In this document: positions 8,502 through 17,653 of the stretch, piece by piece | Position numbering within the stretch: the first letter of the stretch is position 1 | Layout of the letters: each line of letters starts with the position of its first letter | From: Chitinophaga caeni | GTDB taxonomy: Bacteria; Bacteroidota; Bacteroidia; Chitinophagales; Chitinophagaceae | Assembly (NCBI RefSeq): GCF_002557795.1 | Contig: NZ_CP023777.1 | Location: forward strand, 2,675,001-2,739,000 | Length of the DNA stretch: 64,000 bases | Reading direction: 5' to 3' | Notes under the pieces: generated by a model | Told to the model about the DNA's origin: nothing | Database searches by the model: none | Seen by the model: the letters and a program-made list of their open reading frames with translations, nothing else | Program-made: the position numbers and the translations under genes

Positions 8502-9650
8502 CTATTTGCGGAGCCATATCCGGAAGGTTGTACCTTTCTGTTGCTCGGACCATTTTACGTATAGGCGTCCCTGGTGGTATTCTTCTATAATCCTTTTAGC
8601 CAGGGACAGCCCGAGCCCCCATCCCCTTTTCTTCGTGCTGAACCCGGGATGGAAGATTTTTTCTTGCATAGACTTGGGAATGCCTTTTCCATCATCCGTT
8701 ACGTCTATCGTTATATGTGCAGGATGGTTCTCGATATTGATCGAGATGTTTCCCTTGCCTTCCATCGCGTCCAGGGCGTTTTTGAGTAGATTTTCAATGA
8801 CCCAGTCGAATAGCGGGGGACAAATCATTGCCAATATTTGGGGCTCATTACTGCTTTCAGTTAAGGTTACTTTTTGGGGCGCGCGTTTCCGTATGTAGGA
8901 TATCATGCTGCTAATTTGGTTCACCAGTTCTGTTTCTTCCAGGCTGGGCACACTGCCAATCTTCGAAAAGCGGTCGGAGATAAGTTTAAGCCGATCTACA
9001 TCCTTTTTTAACTCCGATGCGATATCCTCACTGCCGGGGTTTTCCTTTAATATTTCTAACCAGGCTTCCATGGAAGATAGCGGTGTGCCCAATTGGTGTG
9101 CTGTTTCTTTCGACATACCAACCCATAACTGGTTTTGAGTGGCTTTATAATTGCTGCGCAGCGCAAATAATACAATCGCGATAAATAATGTAACAACTAT
9201 CAACTGCACGTATGGATAAAAACGTATCTGTTGCAGAATGACGGAATCTCCATAATATATATAGTTGTTTACCAATGGCTTATCAGTTATTGTCATCACG
9301 AATGGCGGGTGTTGCTTCCGGAATTTCTCCAATTGTTGGGGCAGGAACCTAGTATTCCTGGCCATTTTGGCAGAATCGAGGTTACGGTGGTCCACGATTT
9401 GTCCTTCTTCATTTGTTAAGATGATAGGGATCGTGGTGTTCGTGGTGATAATTTCGATGGCCAAGTTTAAGTTTGCATCCGGGGACGCAGTTAGCAATTC
9501 TTTGTTGGCAGATACCCAGGCAGCTACTTTCTTGGTTTCCTCGGCTTGAATTTCCTTGGATAGGTTGTTAACAAACCAGATAGTTGTAACGATAATTATG
9601 ATCGCTATGCTGATTAATATAAAACGCCAACCAATTAATTGCCTTAACAT
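8502..9650 (-). CDS. Membrane sensor histidine kinase
   Basis: This is a 382-residue kinase. TM1 lies at about residues 9-28 (FILISIAIIIIVTTIWFV), a periplasmic sensor of about 115 residues follows, and TM2 is at about 145-165. There is no obvious HAMP domain. The H-box is MSKETAHQLGTPLSSMEAWL, of the HxxGTPL subtype. The ATP-binding domain shows the N-box (WVIENLLKNALDAME), the G1 box DVTDDGKGIP and the G2 box GWGLGLSLAKRI. No response regulator gene is adjacent, so it is an orphan kinase here. The start is the ATG at the 9648-9650 complement, directly before TM1. Its signal is unknown. Confidence 0.92.
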   Translation of the reverse strand: MLRQLIGWRFILISIAIIIIVTTIWFVNNLSKEIQAEETKKVAAWVSANKELLTASPDANLNLAIEIITTNTTIPIILTNEEGQIVDHRNLDSAKMARNTRFLPQQLEKFRKQHPPFVMTITDKPLVNNYIYYGDSVILQQIRFYPYVQLIVVTLFIAIVLFALRSNYKATQNQLWVGMSKETAHQLGTPLSSMEAWLEILKENPGSEDIASELKKDVDRLKLISDRFSKIGSVPSLEETELVNQISSMISYIRKRAPQKVTLTESSNEPQILAMICPPLFDWVIENLLKNALDAMEGKGNISINIENHPAHITIDVTDDGKGIPKSMQEKIFHPGFSTKKRGWGLGLSLAKRIIEEYHQGRLYVKWSEQQKGTTFRIWLRK

Positions 9651-9750
9651 GTAGATTCTTGATTATGTTTGCCGGATATAACTATAAATATAACATGTTT
9701 GTTGCGTTTGAATCTTAATTTTCAGAGGTAGTTCTAAATTTTTCGAATGC

Positions 9751-9782
9751 TTTGTTGCATATTTGCAACGCCAATATTTTTG
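9751..9782 (+). promoter_or_regulatory. Promoter of the glycosyltransferase gene
   Basis: TTTG (9751-9754), then 20 nt, then TATTTTTG (9775-9782). Transcription would begin near 9788-9790, which places the TTG at 9763 upstream of the transcript and favours the TTG at 9805 as start codon. Confidence 0.5.
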
Positions 9783-9804
9783 TACAGACCATAAAAATCA
9801 GAAT

Positions 9805-10857
9805 TTGTCAGCATTACCCAAAGTAGCGGTGGTTATACTCAATTGGAATGGAAAATCGTTTTTACAACAATTTCTTCCTTCCGTGTGTGCTTCTACATAC
9901 GGGAATTTGAGTATCGTGCTGGCAGATAATGCTTCGAGCGACGATAGTGTCGCTTTTGTACAAGAAAATTATCCCGGCATCGAAATTGTCCGCAACCCGG
10001 ATAACAATGGTTTTGCCGGCGGTTATAACCAAGCGCTGCAACATGTCCATGCCGACTATTACGTGTTGCTGAACCAAGATGTGGAAGTGGAAGCCGGCTG
10101 GATTGAACCCGTGATAGAAATGATGCAAAAGGATCCCCGGATCGCTGCTTGCCAACCTAAAATGAGAGCTTTTGCCGATAAGGAAAGCTTTGAGTATGCA
10201 GGTGCAGCGGGTGGTTGGATGGATATCTTGGGATACACTTTTTGCAGGGGTAGGATTTTATATACTATCGAAAAAGACCTGGGGCAATATGATGATCCAC
10301 AATATATATTTTGGGCTACCGGGGCGGCATTGTTTATCAGGCCAGGGATATTTCATAAGCTGGGTGGATTTGATCCCTATTTTTTCGCTCATATGGAAGA
10401 AGTGGACCTGTGTTGGCGCATCCAACGGTTGGGCTACAAGGTGGCTTATTGCCCGGGGTCTACCGTGTACCATGTAGGCGGTGGCAGCTTACCGCAAGGT
10501 AACCCGAGGAAGTTATATCTCAATTTCCGCAATAACCTCGTGATGTTGAAAAAGAACTTGCATCCGAAAGAACAGTGGATCGTACTATCCCAGCGACATT
10601 TCCTCGATCTGCTGGCAGCGGTTAAAAGCCTGGTATCCGGTAAACCGAAAGATATGATCGCTGTATTTAAAGCTTACCGCGACTATTACCGTTGGCGGAG
10701 ATTAAGCAAAGATTTACCTGCGGATACGTTGCCGGAAAAGAAATTATTTGCGTTAGACGGTGTTTTTCACGGTATCATGATCTGGCGCTATTATTTTTTA
10801 CGGCGTAAAAAGTTCTCCTTATTGGAAGGTAACAAGGTTGTCTATAAACCCAGTTAA
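9805..10857 (+). CDS. Glycosyltransferase family 2 (rhamnosyltransferase-like)
   Basis: The frame can be opened at TTG 9763, but the probable start is TTG 9805, giving LSALPKVAVVILNWNG. It encodes a GT-A fold glycosyltransferase of about 350 residues. VVILNWNG begins the nucleotide-binding fold, LADNASSDDSVAFV follows, then NNGFAGGYNQAL, and LLNQDVEV supplies a metal-binding DxD-like position. FFAHMEEVDLCWRIQRLGYK is the acceptor-site block with EEVDLCWR, followed by VYHVGGGSL. This pattern matches the GT2 subgroup that includes rhamnosyltransferases and other cell-envelope sugar transferases. The substrate cannot be read from sequence. The C-terminal 100 residues are basic and helical and may bind the membrane. 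No other polysaccharide gene is adjacent. Confidence 0.88.
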   Translation: MSALPKVAVVILNWNGKSFLQQFLPSVCASTYGNLSIVLADNASSDDSVAFVQENYPGIEIVRNPDNNGFAGGYNQALQHVHADYYVLLNQDVEVEAGWIEPVIEMMQKDPRIAACQPKMRAFADKESFEYAGAAGGWMDILGYTFCRGRILYTIEKDLGQYDDPQYIFWATGAALFIRPGIFHKLGGFDPYFFAHMEEVDLCWRIQRLGYKVAYCPGSTVYHVGGGSLPQGNPRKLYLNFRNNLVMLKKNLHPKEQWIVLSQRHFLDLLAAVKSLVSGKPKDMIAVFKAYRDYYRWRRLSKDLPADTLPEKKLFALDGVFHGIMIWRYYFLRRKKFSLLEGNKVVYKPS

Positions 10858-11069
10858 TATCATCTTAATGATCTGCACTATTGGCTAATTAGCTTCCGTT
10901 TAGACTATTGTTTATATGTATTTTAATTTTTATTTTGATATAAATAATTAAAAATAAATCAATTAAATAATAATTTGATATTGAAAGGACAGGTTTTGGT
11001 AGGAGAGGCGGAACATCAAAACATGAAAAAAATCATATTTTTCGATTTGGGATTTGCTTTTTTACTTTG

Positions 11070-11077
11070 TAAGTTTG
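11070..11077 (+). promoter_or_regulatory. -7 element of a promoter before the 65-residue ORF
   Basis: TAAGTTTG fits the TAnnTTTG consensus and lies 19 bp before the ATG at 11097, with TTTG/TTG-rich sequence about 20 nt upstream. The leader would be very short. Confidence 0.4.
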
Positions 11078-11096
11078 CAGTGCGAAAATTTTAAAT

Positions 11097-11294
11097 ATGG
11101 AGAATTACGTTGAAAATAAGAACGACATCGCTAGAAGCAAAGTAAGCGCTTCCCGTTTTCTTTTTTATGTGAAAATTACTTGCATAATCGCTTTCGTTTT
11201 AGGCGGATGTTATAACTTGTACAAACATCGTTATAAAGGAAAACCGAAAGTTGAGGTTCCGGAAAGCACCTTGTACAATCCTAAATATAAATAA
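11097..11294 (+). CDS. Small single-pass membrane protein, unknown
   Basis: This 65-residue protein of unknown function has about 20 polar N-terminal residues. A hydrophobic segment follows (FLFYVKITCIIAFVLGGCY, about 22-41), then a basic patch KHRYKGKPK and a short tail. One transmembrane helix with a cytoplasmic basic flank is likely. A -7-like promoter element lies just upstream and a clear terminator 24 bp downstream, which supports an independent gene. No family recognised. Confidence 0.6.
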   Translation: MENYVENKNDIARSKVSASRFLFYVKITCIIAFVLGGCYNLYKHRYKGKPKVEVPESTLYNPKYK

Positions 11295-11317
11295 TTTACT
11301 ATTTACTATACTTCTTT

Positions 11318-11353
11318 AGAGCCGTGGCATTCATTATGTTGCGGCTCTTTTTG
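11318..11353 (+). terminator. Rho-independent terminator
   Basis: AGAGCCG (11318-11324) pairs with CGGCTCT (11342-11348), followed by a T-run, 24 nt after the small ORF. It also lies just past the 3' end of the convergent ABC exporter gene. Confidence 0.75.
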
Positions 11354-11364
11354 TATCGACCGGG

Positions 11365-13215
11365 TTACCTATAACCCATCGCTTGCAGGTTGAAGAGTTC
11401 TGCATAACGACCGTTTCGAGCTAATAGCTCCGCATGATGCCCCAATTCGATGATCTTCCCTTTATCCAGCACCATGATCCGATCTGCCATACGAACAGTT
11501 GAGAACCTGTGCGAGATCAATACCGAAGTTTTTCCCTTCGTAAGATCTGCAAAGCGTAAGAATACTTCGTATTCGGCTTTCGCGTCCAGGGCCGATGTCG
11601 GCTCATCTAAAATCAATAACTGGGACTCCTTCATATAAGCCCTGGCTAAAGCGATCTTCTGCCATTCGCCGCCTGATAAATCGATGCCGTTATGGAACCG
11701 TTTACCCAGCATCTGATCATAACCACCGGGCAAGCGTTCCGCTAACAAATTAGCCAGGCTTTGCGTTGCAGCCGATTTAATAAGCTCGCGGTTTTCTTTT
11801 TCCCGGATATTACCGACTGCTATATTTTGGGCAAAATTCATCTGGTAACGAAGAAAATCTTGGAATATAATGCCAACATTATGCCGCAAGGTTTGTAAGT
11901 CGTATTCCCGTAAATCATGACCATCTAATAAAATTCGTCCTTCCGTGGGATCGTAGAGCCGCGTTAATAATTTAACCAACGTAGTTTTCCCGGCCCCGTT
12001 CTCCCCTACAAGGGCTAGCTTTTCTCCTACCGGCAGCGTGAAATTCAAATCTTTTACAGCCCATTTTTCTGAATGGACATATTTAAAACTTACATTTTCG
12101 AAACGGAAACCTTCGCGGATTGGTACCGGGAAAGGCCTGGGAGTTGTAGGCGAGATGATGGTGGGTTTAATATTAAAATATTCAAATAAATCACCTAAAT
12201 ACATAGCACCCTGCGAGACTACGTTGAACCGTGTTAGTACGCCTTCTACTAATCCACGTAACTGCCGAAACGATCCTGCCATAAAAGTGAGGTCGCCAAG
12301 CGACAATTTTCCATGGATGGTTTGACTGATAATGATTACGTACGCGGTATAGTATCCGGCACTTCCAATCAGTGCGAAGAAGGTCCCCCAAGAAGAACGG
12401 CGAACTGCTATCTGCTTAGAATCTTCATAAAATTTGTTCGAGATTGTTTTGAAACGGTCTATTAAAAAATCAGCCAAGTAAAATACTTTTACTTCTTTGG
12501 CTGTCACATCACTAGCGCCGAGGTATCTAACATAATCCAATTCCCTACGATCGCTGGTTTGACCAAAATACAATTCATACTTCTTCCTGTTGAAATAGGA
12601 TTCGCTTAAAAAAGAAGGTAGGACGGCAACTACTAATAATGCGATCAGCCAGGGGCTCAGAACGGCTAAACCGGTAGTGAAGAAAACGATAGAAATTAAA
12701 TCTTGAACCTGGCCCAGCATTTGCGACAATAAGACGGTTCTTCCTGATGTTTGCTGGCGTGCCCTTTCAAGCTTGTCGTAAAAATTCGCATCTTCAAACT
12801 GTTCCAGGTCCAGCGTGGCGGCATGTTCCATAATCTTAATAGAGGAGTAATTGGCAAACAGATCCCCTATTAATCCATCGAGTAGTGACACGAGCCTTGC
12901 GCTACCATCCGAGATAAAGGCCAATGCAAATTCGATCGCCACCAGTTGCCAGAGGTGGTTGTAATTTTGCATGTCATGACCGGGATGCATCACGAGGAAG
13001 GCCACTTCATCGATAATTAGCTTCCCAACATATAATAAAGCTACCGGCAACGCGGAGCGAATGAGTCTTAAAAAGATATTGATTAAAGTCAGCTTGGGAT
13101 TTGTTTTCCAAACCATTTTTAAAAAGGGGGGAAGGTTGCGGATTGCATCAACCCGCTGCTTGAAAGAAAGCGTCTCGCCACCCACCTGGTCGCGGTATCG
13201 CATTTTAGCGCTCAT
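11365..13215 (-). CDS. ABC exporter, fused permease-ATPase (MsbA-like)
   Basis: This 616-residue half-transporter has an N-terminal type-IV exporter TM domain (about residues 40-340, six predicted helices) and a C-terminal nucleotide-binding domain. Walker A is LVGENGAGKTTLVKLLTRLY, the Q-loop GIIFQDFLRYQ, the signature LSGGEWQKIALARAY, Walker B LLILDEPTSALD and the switch His in LISHRFSTV. All motifs are intact. The family exports lipids, peptides or drugs as a homodimer; the substrate is unknown here. It is monocistronic, convergent with the small ORF at 11097, and separated by about 310 bp from the tRNA-Gly pair. Confidence 0.92.
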   Translation of the reverse strand: MSAKMRYRDQVGGETLSFKQRVDAIRNLPPFLKMVWKTNPKLTLINIFLRLIRSALPVALLYVGKLIIDEVAFLVMHPGHDMQNYNHLWQLVAIEFALAFISDGSARLVSLLDGLIGDLFANYSSIKIMEHAATLDLEQFEDANFYDKLERARQQTSGRTVLLSQMLGQVQDLISIVFFTTGLAVLSPWLIALLVVAVLPSFLSESYFNRKKYELYFGQTSDRRELDYVRYLGASDVTAKEVKVFYLADFLIDRFKTISNKFYEDSKQIAVRRSSWGTFFALIGSAGYYTAYVIIISQTIHGKLSLGDLTFMAGSFRQLRGLVEGVLTRFNVVSQGAMYLGDLFEYFNIKPTIISPTTPRPFPVPIREGFRFENVSFKYVHSEKWAVKDLNFTLPVGEKLALVGENGAGKTTLVKLLTRLYDPTEGRILLDGHDLREYDLQTLRHNVGIIFQDFLRYQMNFAQNIAVGNIREKENRELIKSAATQSLANLLAERLPGGYDQMLGKRFHNGIDLSGGEWQKIALARAYMKESQLLILDEPTSALDAKAEYEVFLRFADLTKGKTSVLISHRFSTVRMADRIMVLDKGKIIELGHHAELLARNGRYAELFNLQAMGYR

Positions 13216-13484
13216 ATATTAAATGTAATAAATAAACGGCATCACCCCGTGTAAAATCTTTGTAACCCAAAGCAATAAAAGCTTCGAATTAACATTTAAA
13301 AGAGCCCGTTAAAAAGTAGAAGATGGAAAATAAAAATACACAAGAATATAGCCCGGGCCTAATTCATAAATTAAACAACAAACAACAAAAACAGGGTAAA
13401 AAAACTAAGCAAAATAATCCGTGAAATCCTAAAATCTTTACCTAAATACGTGACTAAAGAATAGAAGTACGTTTCATCAAATCT

Positions 13485-13520
13485 GTAAAAAAAATCCAAG
13501 CCTTTACACAGACTTGGATT
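13485..13520 (-). terminator. Terminator after the tRNA-Gly pair
   Basis: Read on the minus strand, AATCCAAG (13520-13513) pairs with CTTGGATT (13500-13493) and is followed by eight Ts. It begins 6 nt after the downstream tRNA-Gly. Confidence 0.8.
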
Positions 13521-13526
13521 CTTTAG

Positions 13527-13599
13527 AGCGGAAGACCGGGCTCGAACCGGCCACCCCAACCTTGGCAAGGTTGTGCTCTACCAAATGAGCTACTTCCGC
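13527..13599 (-). tRNA. tRNA-Gly (GCC), copy 2
   Basis: The minus strand reads GCGGAAGTAGCTCATTTGG... The anticodon stem CAACC/GGTTG carries loop TTGCCAA, anticodon GCC. The acceptor stem is GCGGAAG/CTTCCGC with discriminator T, as is common in bacterial tRNA-Gly. The CCA is not encoded. It appears identical to the copy at 13649. Confidence 0.95.
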
Positions 13600-13648
13600 G
13601 GAAGTGAAAATTTGTTGAAAGAAATTGTAAAATCTCGAATCAACCTGG

Positions 13649-13721
13649 AGCGGAAGACCGGGCTCGAACCGGCCACCCCAACCTTGGCAAGGTTGTGCTC
13701 TACCAAATGAGCTACTTCCGC
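13649..13721 (-). tRNA. tRNA-Gly (GCC), copy 1
   Basis: Sequence and fold match the neighbouring copy, 49 bp away. This is the promoter-proximal member of a two-tRNA transcript. Confidence 0.95.
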
Positions 13722-13758
13722 ATAAGTGTAAGAACTATCCCCGTTTGAATTGGGATTG

Positions 13759-13788
13759 CAAAGATATGAAAGTGAATGATTTTACAAA
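13759..13788 (-). promoter_or_regulatory. Promoter of the tandem tRNA-Gly genes
   Basis: On the minus strand TTTG (13785-13788), then 18 nt, then TATCTTTG (13759-13766), a match to the Bacteroidota consensus 37 bp before the first tRNA. Confidence 0.6.
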
Positions 13789-14075
13789 ATTTTTTTCGCG
13801 ATTCTTCCTGGCAAGTGTTATCGAGTGTTAAAATATAGTTGATAATTTGAAGTCAATATTTGTATCAAAATTTAAATTTATACGCTTGATTATCAAATAT
13901 ATATAAAGATAAATATTTGATCCGCGAAATCGGTATTTTGGATCACAATGCCTTATCTTTAAACTATGTAAGTAAAGAAATTGTTAAAATGGCATCTTAT
14001 TTGGTGATATTTAGACAAATCCGGCCCACACCGGAATCCATGAAACAACAGCATTTTCAATCTTAAATCATCTTT
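13789..14075. other. AT-rich intergenic region with inverted repeat
   Basis: No gene is visible between the tRNA promoter and the lipoprotein start. ATCAAATAT (13892-13900) and ATATTTGAT (13913-13921) form a perfect 9-bp inverted repeat. It could be an operator, or simply AT-rich sequence. Confidence 0.35.
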
Positions 14076-14474
14076 ATGAAAGCGTATTTATTTCTACCAC
14101 TTTTGTTGGTCACGATGCTCTCGGTGAGTTGTACCAAAACTACAAACGAGTATGTAGTGCCCAACCAAACTATTTTATTTGACCTGGGGGCGGATCAATG
14201 GAGTTTTGATGCTAATACAAATAGTTATTTTGCGCCAATTAGTATACCAGAAATTGATGTCGATGTAAGGGATATCGATGGTGTATTGGTGTATATCTCT
14301 AACCCTGATGGGACAGTGTACGAAGCGATCCCGAATGTTTATAATGATATCAGTTATACCTATGTATACGAAGAGGGGCAGCTTACCTTGGAAGCGCAAG
14401 GTGTAGGTAGCGTAGGAGCCGGAAACCCGCCTAGGTTACTCGTAAAAGTTGTCATCGTAAGATCCGATTTCTAA
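14076..14474 (+). CDS. Small lipoprotein of unknown function
   Basis: This 132-residue protein has a lipoprotein signal peptide (MKAYLFLPLLLVTMLSVSC; lipobox LSVSC, acylated Cys19). The mature part is short, acidic and beta-rich (SVPIPEIDVDVRDIDGVLVYI-type strands), with no cysteines or recognised motif. It is probably periplasmic or outer-membrane anchored. It is a single gene followed by a terminator. Confidence 0.7.
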   Translation: MKAYLFLPLLLVTMLSVSCTKTTNEYVVPNQTILFDLGADQWSFDANTNSYFAPISIPEIDVDVRDIDGVLVYISNPDGTVYEAIPNVYNDISYTYVYEEGQLTLEAQGVGSVGAGNPPRLLVKVVIVRSDF

Positions 14475-14503
14475 CTCTTAAGGCGAACTAAAAAACTTCT
14501 TTT

Positions 14504-14537
14504 AACCCGGTTTCAAATGTGGACCGGGTTTTTTATG
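14504..14537 (+). terminator. Rho-independent terminator
   Basis: AACCCGGT (14504-14511) pairs with ACCGGGTT (14523-14530) and is followed by TTTTTAT. It lies 30 nt after the lipoprotein stop and overlaps the 3' end of the convergent GH116-like gene. Confidence 0.75.
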
Positions 14538-16680
14538 TCAATGTAATTGTTAAGGATTGATTGGCTATCACCTGCGTTGGTTTAATACTTATAAAAACCG
14601 AGTTACCTTCTTTTGTAAGTTTTGCAGGTACTTTTTTCCCTTCTAATGCGACGGTCGCAATGTGAATATTTCCGGGTTGTTCCACGTCGAAGCTTAAAGT
14701 TTGCACCTTGAGGTGACCATATTTTATATATAGTTCATGCACTTGCTTCCGGTGTTTTTTTTGTTGTTTGTACGATCCCCAACCGTTCGCTACTAGGAAG
14801 GGCGCCTTGAAATTGTCTTGGCTTGTTATCGGCGCAAAACGGATAAATCCCCTGGGGCCGTGGTATGAAAACCCACATGCTGCCAAGAAGGTATTATAAC
14901 TATTGCATGAATTAATGACCGGTGAAGATTGGACCAATATATTTTTTACTTGGCCGCATTGGCTACGCAAAGCGGCATATCGTTTTAAGAGTAGCAAGGA
15001 TTCCTGGTATTGATCTTCAGACATTAAATGCGCGGCCCATTGCTCGATCGTTTCGTAATTTACAGGCGGGGAGTTATCATCCGTTAATTTTCGCAGTATA
15101 AACCCCGATAGCTCCAGCCTTTGGTCGTCCGGTGGCGATTGATTCGATAATTGACCCAGGTTGAGTTGTTGTGACCAATTCTTTGCTGCCAAGTATTTAC
15201 ATAGATATTGAAACGCTTCCTGTTCTTGTTCAAATTTATAATTAGCGCTAATCTTCTTCTCGATAGGACTGATGAATTGCATACAACGGTCTGCCAATGA
15301 ATGGCTATCCATTTCCATGGCCATTTGATATGCCGACTTTGCTGCTGTTATGCAGAGCCATAGGACTTCTTCAAGCTTTTGACCCTGTTCTCCCGTTGCA
15401 TTGTACAATGCTTCTGCATGATTCAACATAAACTGGATGACTTGTGTAAGTTGTGCCCAATTAACCCTTAGAAACTGCATATCTTCACTTAATTGATGCG
15501 CCCTATAAGTATGTAAGATCGATAAAGCCTGTAGTTTTACAACAGTGAAGCTAGGGCTGTCGTGATCCTTTTGATGCGTAGGTAAAACGGAAGGGAGCTC
15601 GTATAATTGAACAAATGATTTGGCCGTGTTAGGGTATAAACGCGCCACGGCAGGACTAATCGCTACAGTTTCCAAGCCTGTTTCTCCCTCGGAAACGTTC
15701 CCCGTCAAATCATGTTGATATTGCTCAAGGGTAAAGGTTTGCTCCAGTAACCAGGAAGGCAAACTACTATCTACCCAATTCTTCTTCCATAACATTGTTT
15801 GATATATCAATTTAGACAATTGATCGCTTACATAGGCCATAACATCGGTAGCGCTTGTAAAAGGTGCCGGGTTGGGTAGTAATAAGCCGGGAGCGGGATC
15901 CCACCAGCTAATAGCAAAATGGCAGGTGGCATGTTGCCCGGGAAGAATTTGAATACTGCTGCAAACGGCAATTCCAGGGGTGTCATTGGCTGTACACTCT
16001 GCACCAGGTAGCTCAAAATAATCTTCCCAAGAATCTTCTTCGAAATGGGGGAATAACCGCGCGTCATTTCTCAGGGCCGACAAGCAATGTTGAAATGAAG
16101 TATTGTTATTTGAATGCACTTGTTGAATGCCGCGCCATTTTTTTTGCAATACCATCACCTTATTATCCGCTTTTTGCCCCGGCTGTAACCAGCATAATAA
16201 ATCGATATCCATCGGTGAACTCGATAAATTTGTAACTTGGCAAGAGCAAATCAATACAGGCAGGTTAGATTCCTGCTCGTTCATCGGTGTAAATGGGCTA
16301 AAGCTTTCAAGCTTTAAATCAAAGGGCAGCTCTTTATCTAAATAATGTATGGCCGTAACGGGAAATTGATCTTCAATTTCATAGTTAGGCCAGGCGGAAG
16401 ACTGCAATTTCCGGGTTACGGTTAGCCCGGGTTGCTTTAGGCGTAGCGCGAAGCCATGGAACAAAGTAAATTCTTGGGAAGGCGCGGAAGCTGGGCGGGG
16501 TATTGATAATGCAAACCCGTCAGCCGCTGGGCCACCAGGGCGGTTCCCGCTGCATTTCCAATATGCGGATGGGCCCAAGCCCAAGGGTTTCCCTAATTGG
16601 CAAGACTTCGTTATTTCCGTGGATAAAAGTTGTTCCGTACCATCCATCATGGTAAAGGCTGATTTGGTTGAATGCTGCAA
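14533..16680 (-). CDS. GH116/GBA2-like protein, apparently lacking catalytic motifs
   Basis: This 715-residue protein has an N-terminal half (about residues 30-300) that resembles the beta-sandwich domain of non-lysosomal glucosylceramidase/GH116 enzymes: FHGFALRLKQPG, SSAWPNYEIEDQFPVTAIHY, FDLKLESFSPFTPMNEQESN, LPVLICSCQVTNLSSSPMDI. The C-terminal half is helical, as an (alpha/alpha)6 barrel would be. I cannot find the usual GH116 catalytic segments (the glutamate in the early barrel region, and the aspartate in the DGxIENEGFPDQTYD-type block). There is no signal peptide, so it is probably cytoplasmic. It may be an inactive or very divergent paralogue. A short C-terminal beta domain (about 630-715) ends the protein. 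Confidence 0.65.
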   Translation of the reverse strand: MQHSTKSAFTMMDGTEQLLSTEITKSCQLGKPLGLGPSAYWKCSGNRPGGPAADGFALSIPRPASAPSQEFTLFHGFALRLKQPGLTVTRKLQSSAWPNYEIEDQFPVTAIHYLDKELPFDLKLESFSPFTPMNEQESNLPVLICSCQVTNLSSSPMDIDLLCWLQPGQKADNKVMVLQKKWRGIQQVHSNNNTSFQHCLSALRNDARLFPHFEEDSWEDYFELPGAECTANDTPGIAVCSSIQILPGQHATCHFAISWWDPAPGLLLPNPAPFTSATDVMAYVSDQLSKLIYQTMLWKKNWVDSSLPSWLLEQTFTLEQYQHDLTGNVSEGETGLETVAISPAVARLYPNTAKSFVQLYELPSVLPTHQKDHDSPSFTVVKLQALSILHTYRAHQLSEDMQFLRVNWAQLTQVIQFMLNHAEALYNATGEQGQKLEEVLWLCITAAKSAYQMAMEMDSHSLADRCMQFISPIEKKISANYKFEQEQEAFQYLCKYLAAKNWSQQLNLGQLSNQSPPDDQRLELSGFILRKLTDDNSPPVNYETIEQWAAHLMSEDQYQESLLLLKRYAALRSQCGQVKNILVQSSPVINSCNSYNTFLAACGFSYHGPRGFIRFAPITSQDNFKAPFLVANGWGSYKQQKKHRKQVHELYIKYGHLKVQTLSFDVEQPGNIHIATVALEGKKVPAKLTKEGNSVFISIKPTQVIANQSLTITLT

Positions 16681-16915
16681 TTTTTGGAATTTAAATTCTG
16701 GCTAGTTGAAGCTGATGAATTTTAATGGTTTATAACCATCAGGTAATATTACAAATTATTTCGCTTCAATTATATGTACTTTTAACACTTTCTAATAGCA
16801 AATTAATATTACCATCCGTGTGAAAAGTAATAGCGGGGCAGGGGATATGTAAAATATCGCCTTTTATGATAAATTTATTTTTTTAATAATTTATTAAATA
16901 TTAATTAAGAATATT

Positions 16916-17554
16916 ATGCAAAGTTTGTTGCAGGAGCGGTTTCCCCAGTTTGAAAAGAAGCTACTGGATGAAATGATGGACCATGCCAGTTTTCATACTT
17001 ATGAACCGGGCGATCAATTGATGAGGACGGGTCAATATTTTAGATCTACGATGCTGGTATTGGATGGCACAGTAAAAGTTTACCGTGAAGATGATGAAGG
17101 GCATGAATTCTTAATGTATTACCTGCAACCCGGGCAAGCCTGCGCTTTGTCAATGATTTGTGCGACCCGCCAACAAACGAGCCAGGTCATGGCCAAAGCC
17201 GAAACCCCCGTCCAGGTGGTGAGTTTCCCCTTGGAGTTTATGGATCAGTGGATGCAGTTGTATAAATCGTGGTATTATTTCGTGTTGGAGTCTTACCGTG
17301 GTAGATTTGAAGAACTTTTGCAAACGATCGATCATGTCGTTTTCAGGAAAATGGATGAGCGCCTATTATTTTATTTATCAAGGTACCAGTCTACTCAAAA
17401 TACCAATATCATTTCCGTGAACCATACCGAGATTGCCCAAGAGTTAAATTCGTCGAGGGAAGTAATTTCCCGCTTGATGAAAAAGTTGGCAGAGCGCGGT
17501 ATGATTAGGCAATTGAAAAACCAGCAAATCGAGATCATTGATTTAACATTGTAA
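16916..17554 (+). CDS. Crp/Fnr-family transcriptional regulator
   Basis: This 212-residue regulator has a cyclic-nucleotide-binding-type beta barrel (about residues 15-125: YEPGDQLMRTGQYFRSTMLVLDGTVKVYRED and neighbours). It continues with the dimerisation helix and a winged-helix DNA-binding domain with VNHTEIAQELNSSREVISRLMKKL as helix-turn-helix (about 165-190). There is no N-terminal cysteine cluster, so it is not an Fe-S FNR. It lies 99 bp upstream of a TauE/SafE permease gene, with a CRP-like palindrome between them, then a thioredoxin. A Crp/TauE/Trx arrangement suggests a sulfur or redox stress circuit, which is inferred. Confidence 0.9.
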   Translation: MQSLLQERFPQFEKKLLDEMMDHASFHTYEPGDQLMRTGQYFRSTMLVLDGTVKVYREDDEGHEFLMYYLQPGQACALSMICATRQQTSQVMAKAETPVQVVSFPLEFMDQWMQLYKSWYYFVLESYRGRFEELLQTIDHVVFRKMDERLLFYLSRYQSTQNTNIISVNHTEIAQELNSSREVISRLMKKLAERGMIRQLKNQQIEIIDLTL

Positions 17555-17591
17555 AGCGGCATTGAGCCGATTCACCGCAACCTGGGCCCAC

Positions 17592-17607
17592 CGTGACCAT
17601 TATCACG
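17592..17607. promoter_or_regulatory. CRP/FNR-type palindromic site
   Basis: CGTGA-CCATTA-TCACG is a perfect 5+5 palindrome with a 6-bp centre, the geometry of CRP-family operators. It lies 46 bp upstream of the TauE/SafE start and 38 bp after the Crp/Fnr gene stop. Confidence 0.55.
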
Positions 17608-17653
17608 AATAAAGCCTTTTATAACATGAATCTTTGCATAAAATAAATAGTTT

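Noticed and set aside
8320-8898. 192-codon plus-strand ORF across the tRNA-Leu
   Set aside because: It runs through the tRNA gene and antisense to the histidine kinase; no protein features.
13371-13568. 65-codon minus-strand ORF through tRNA-Gly
   Set aside because: It reads through the tRNA and its terminator, so it is not a gene.
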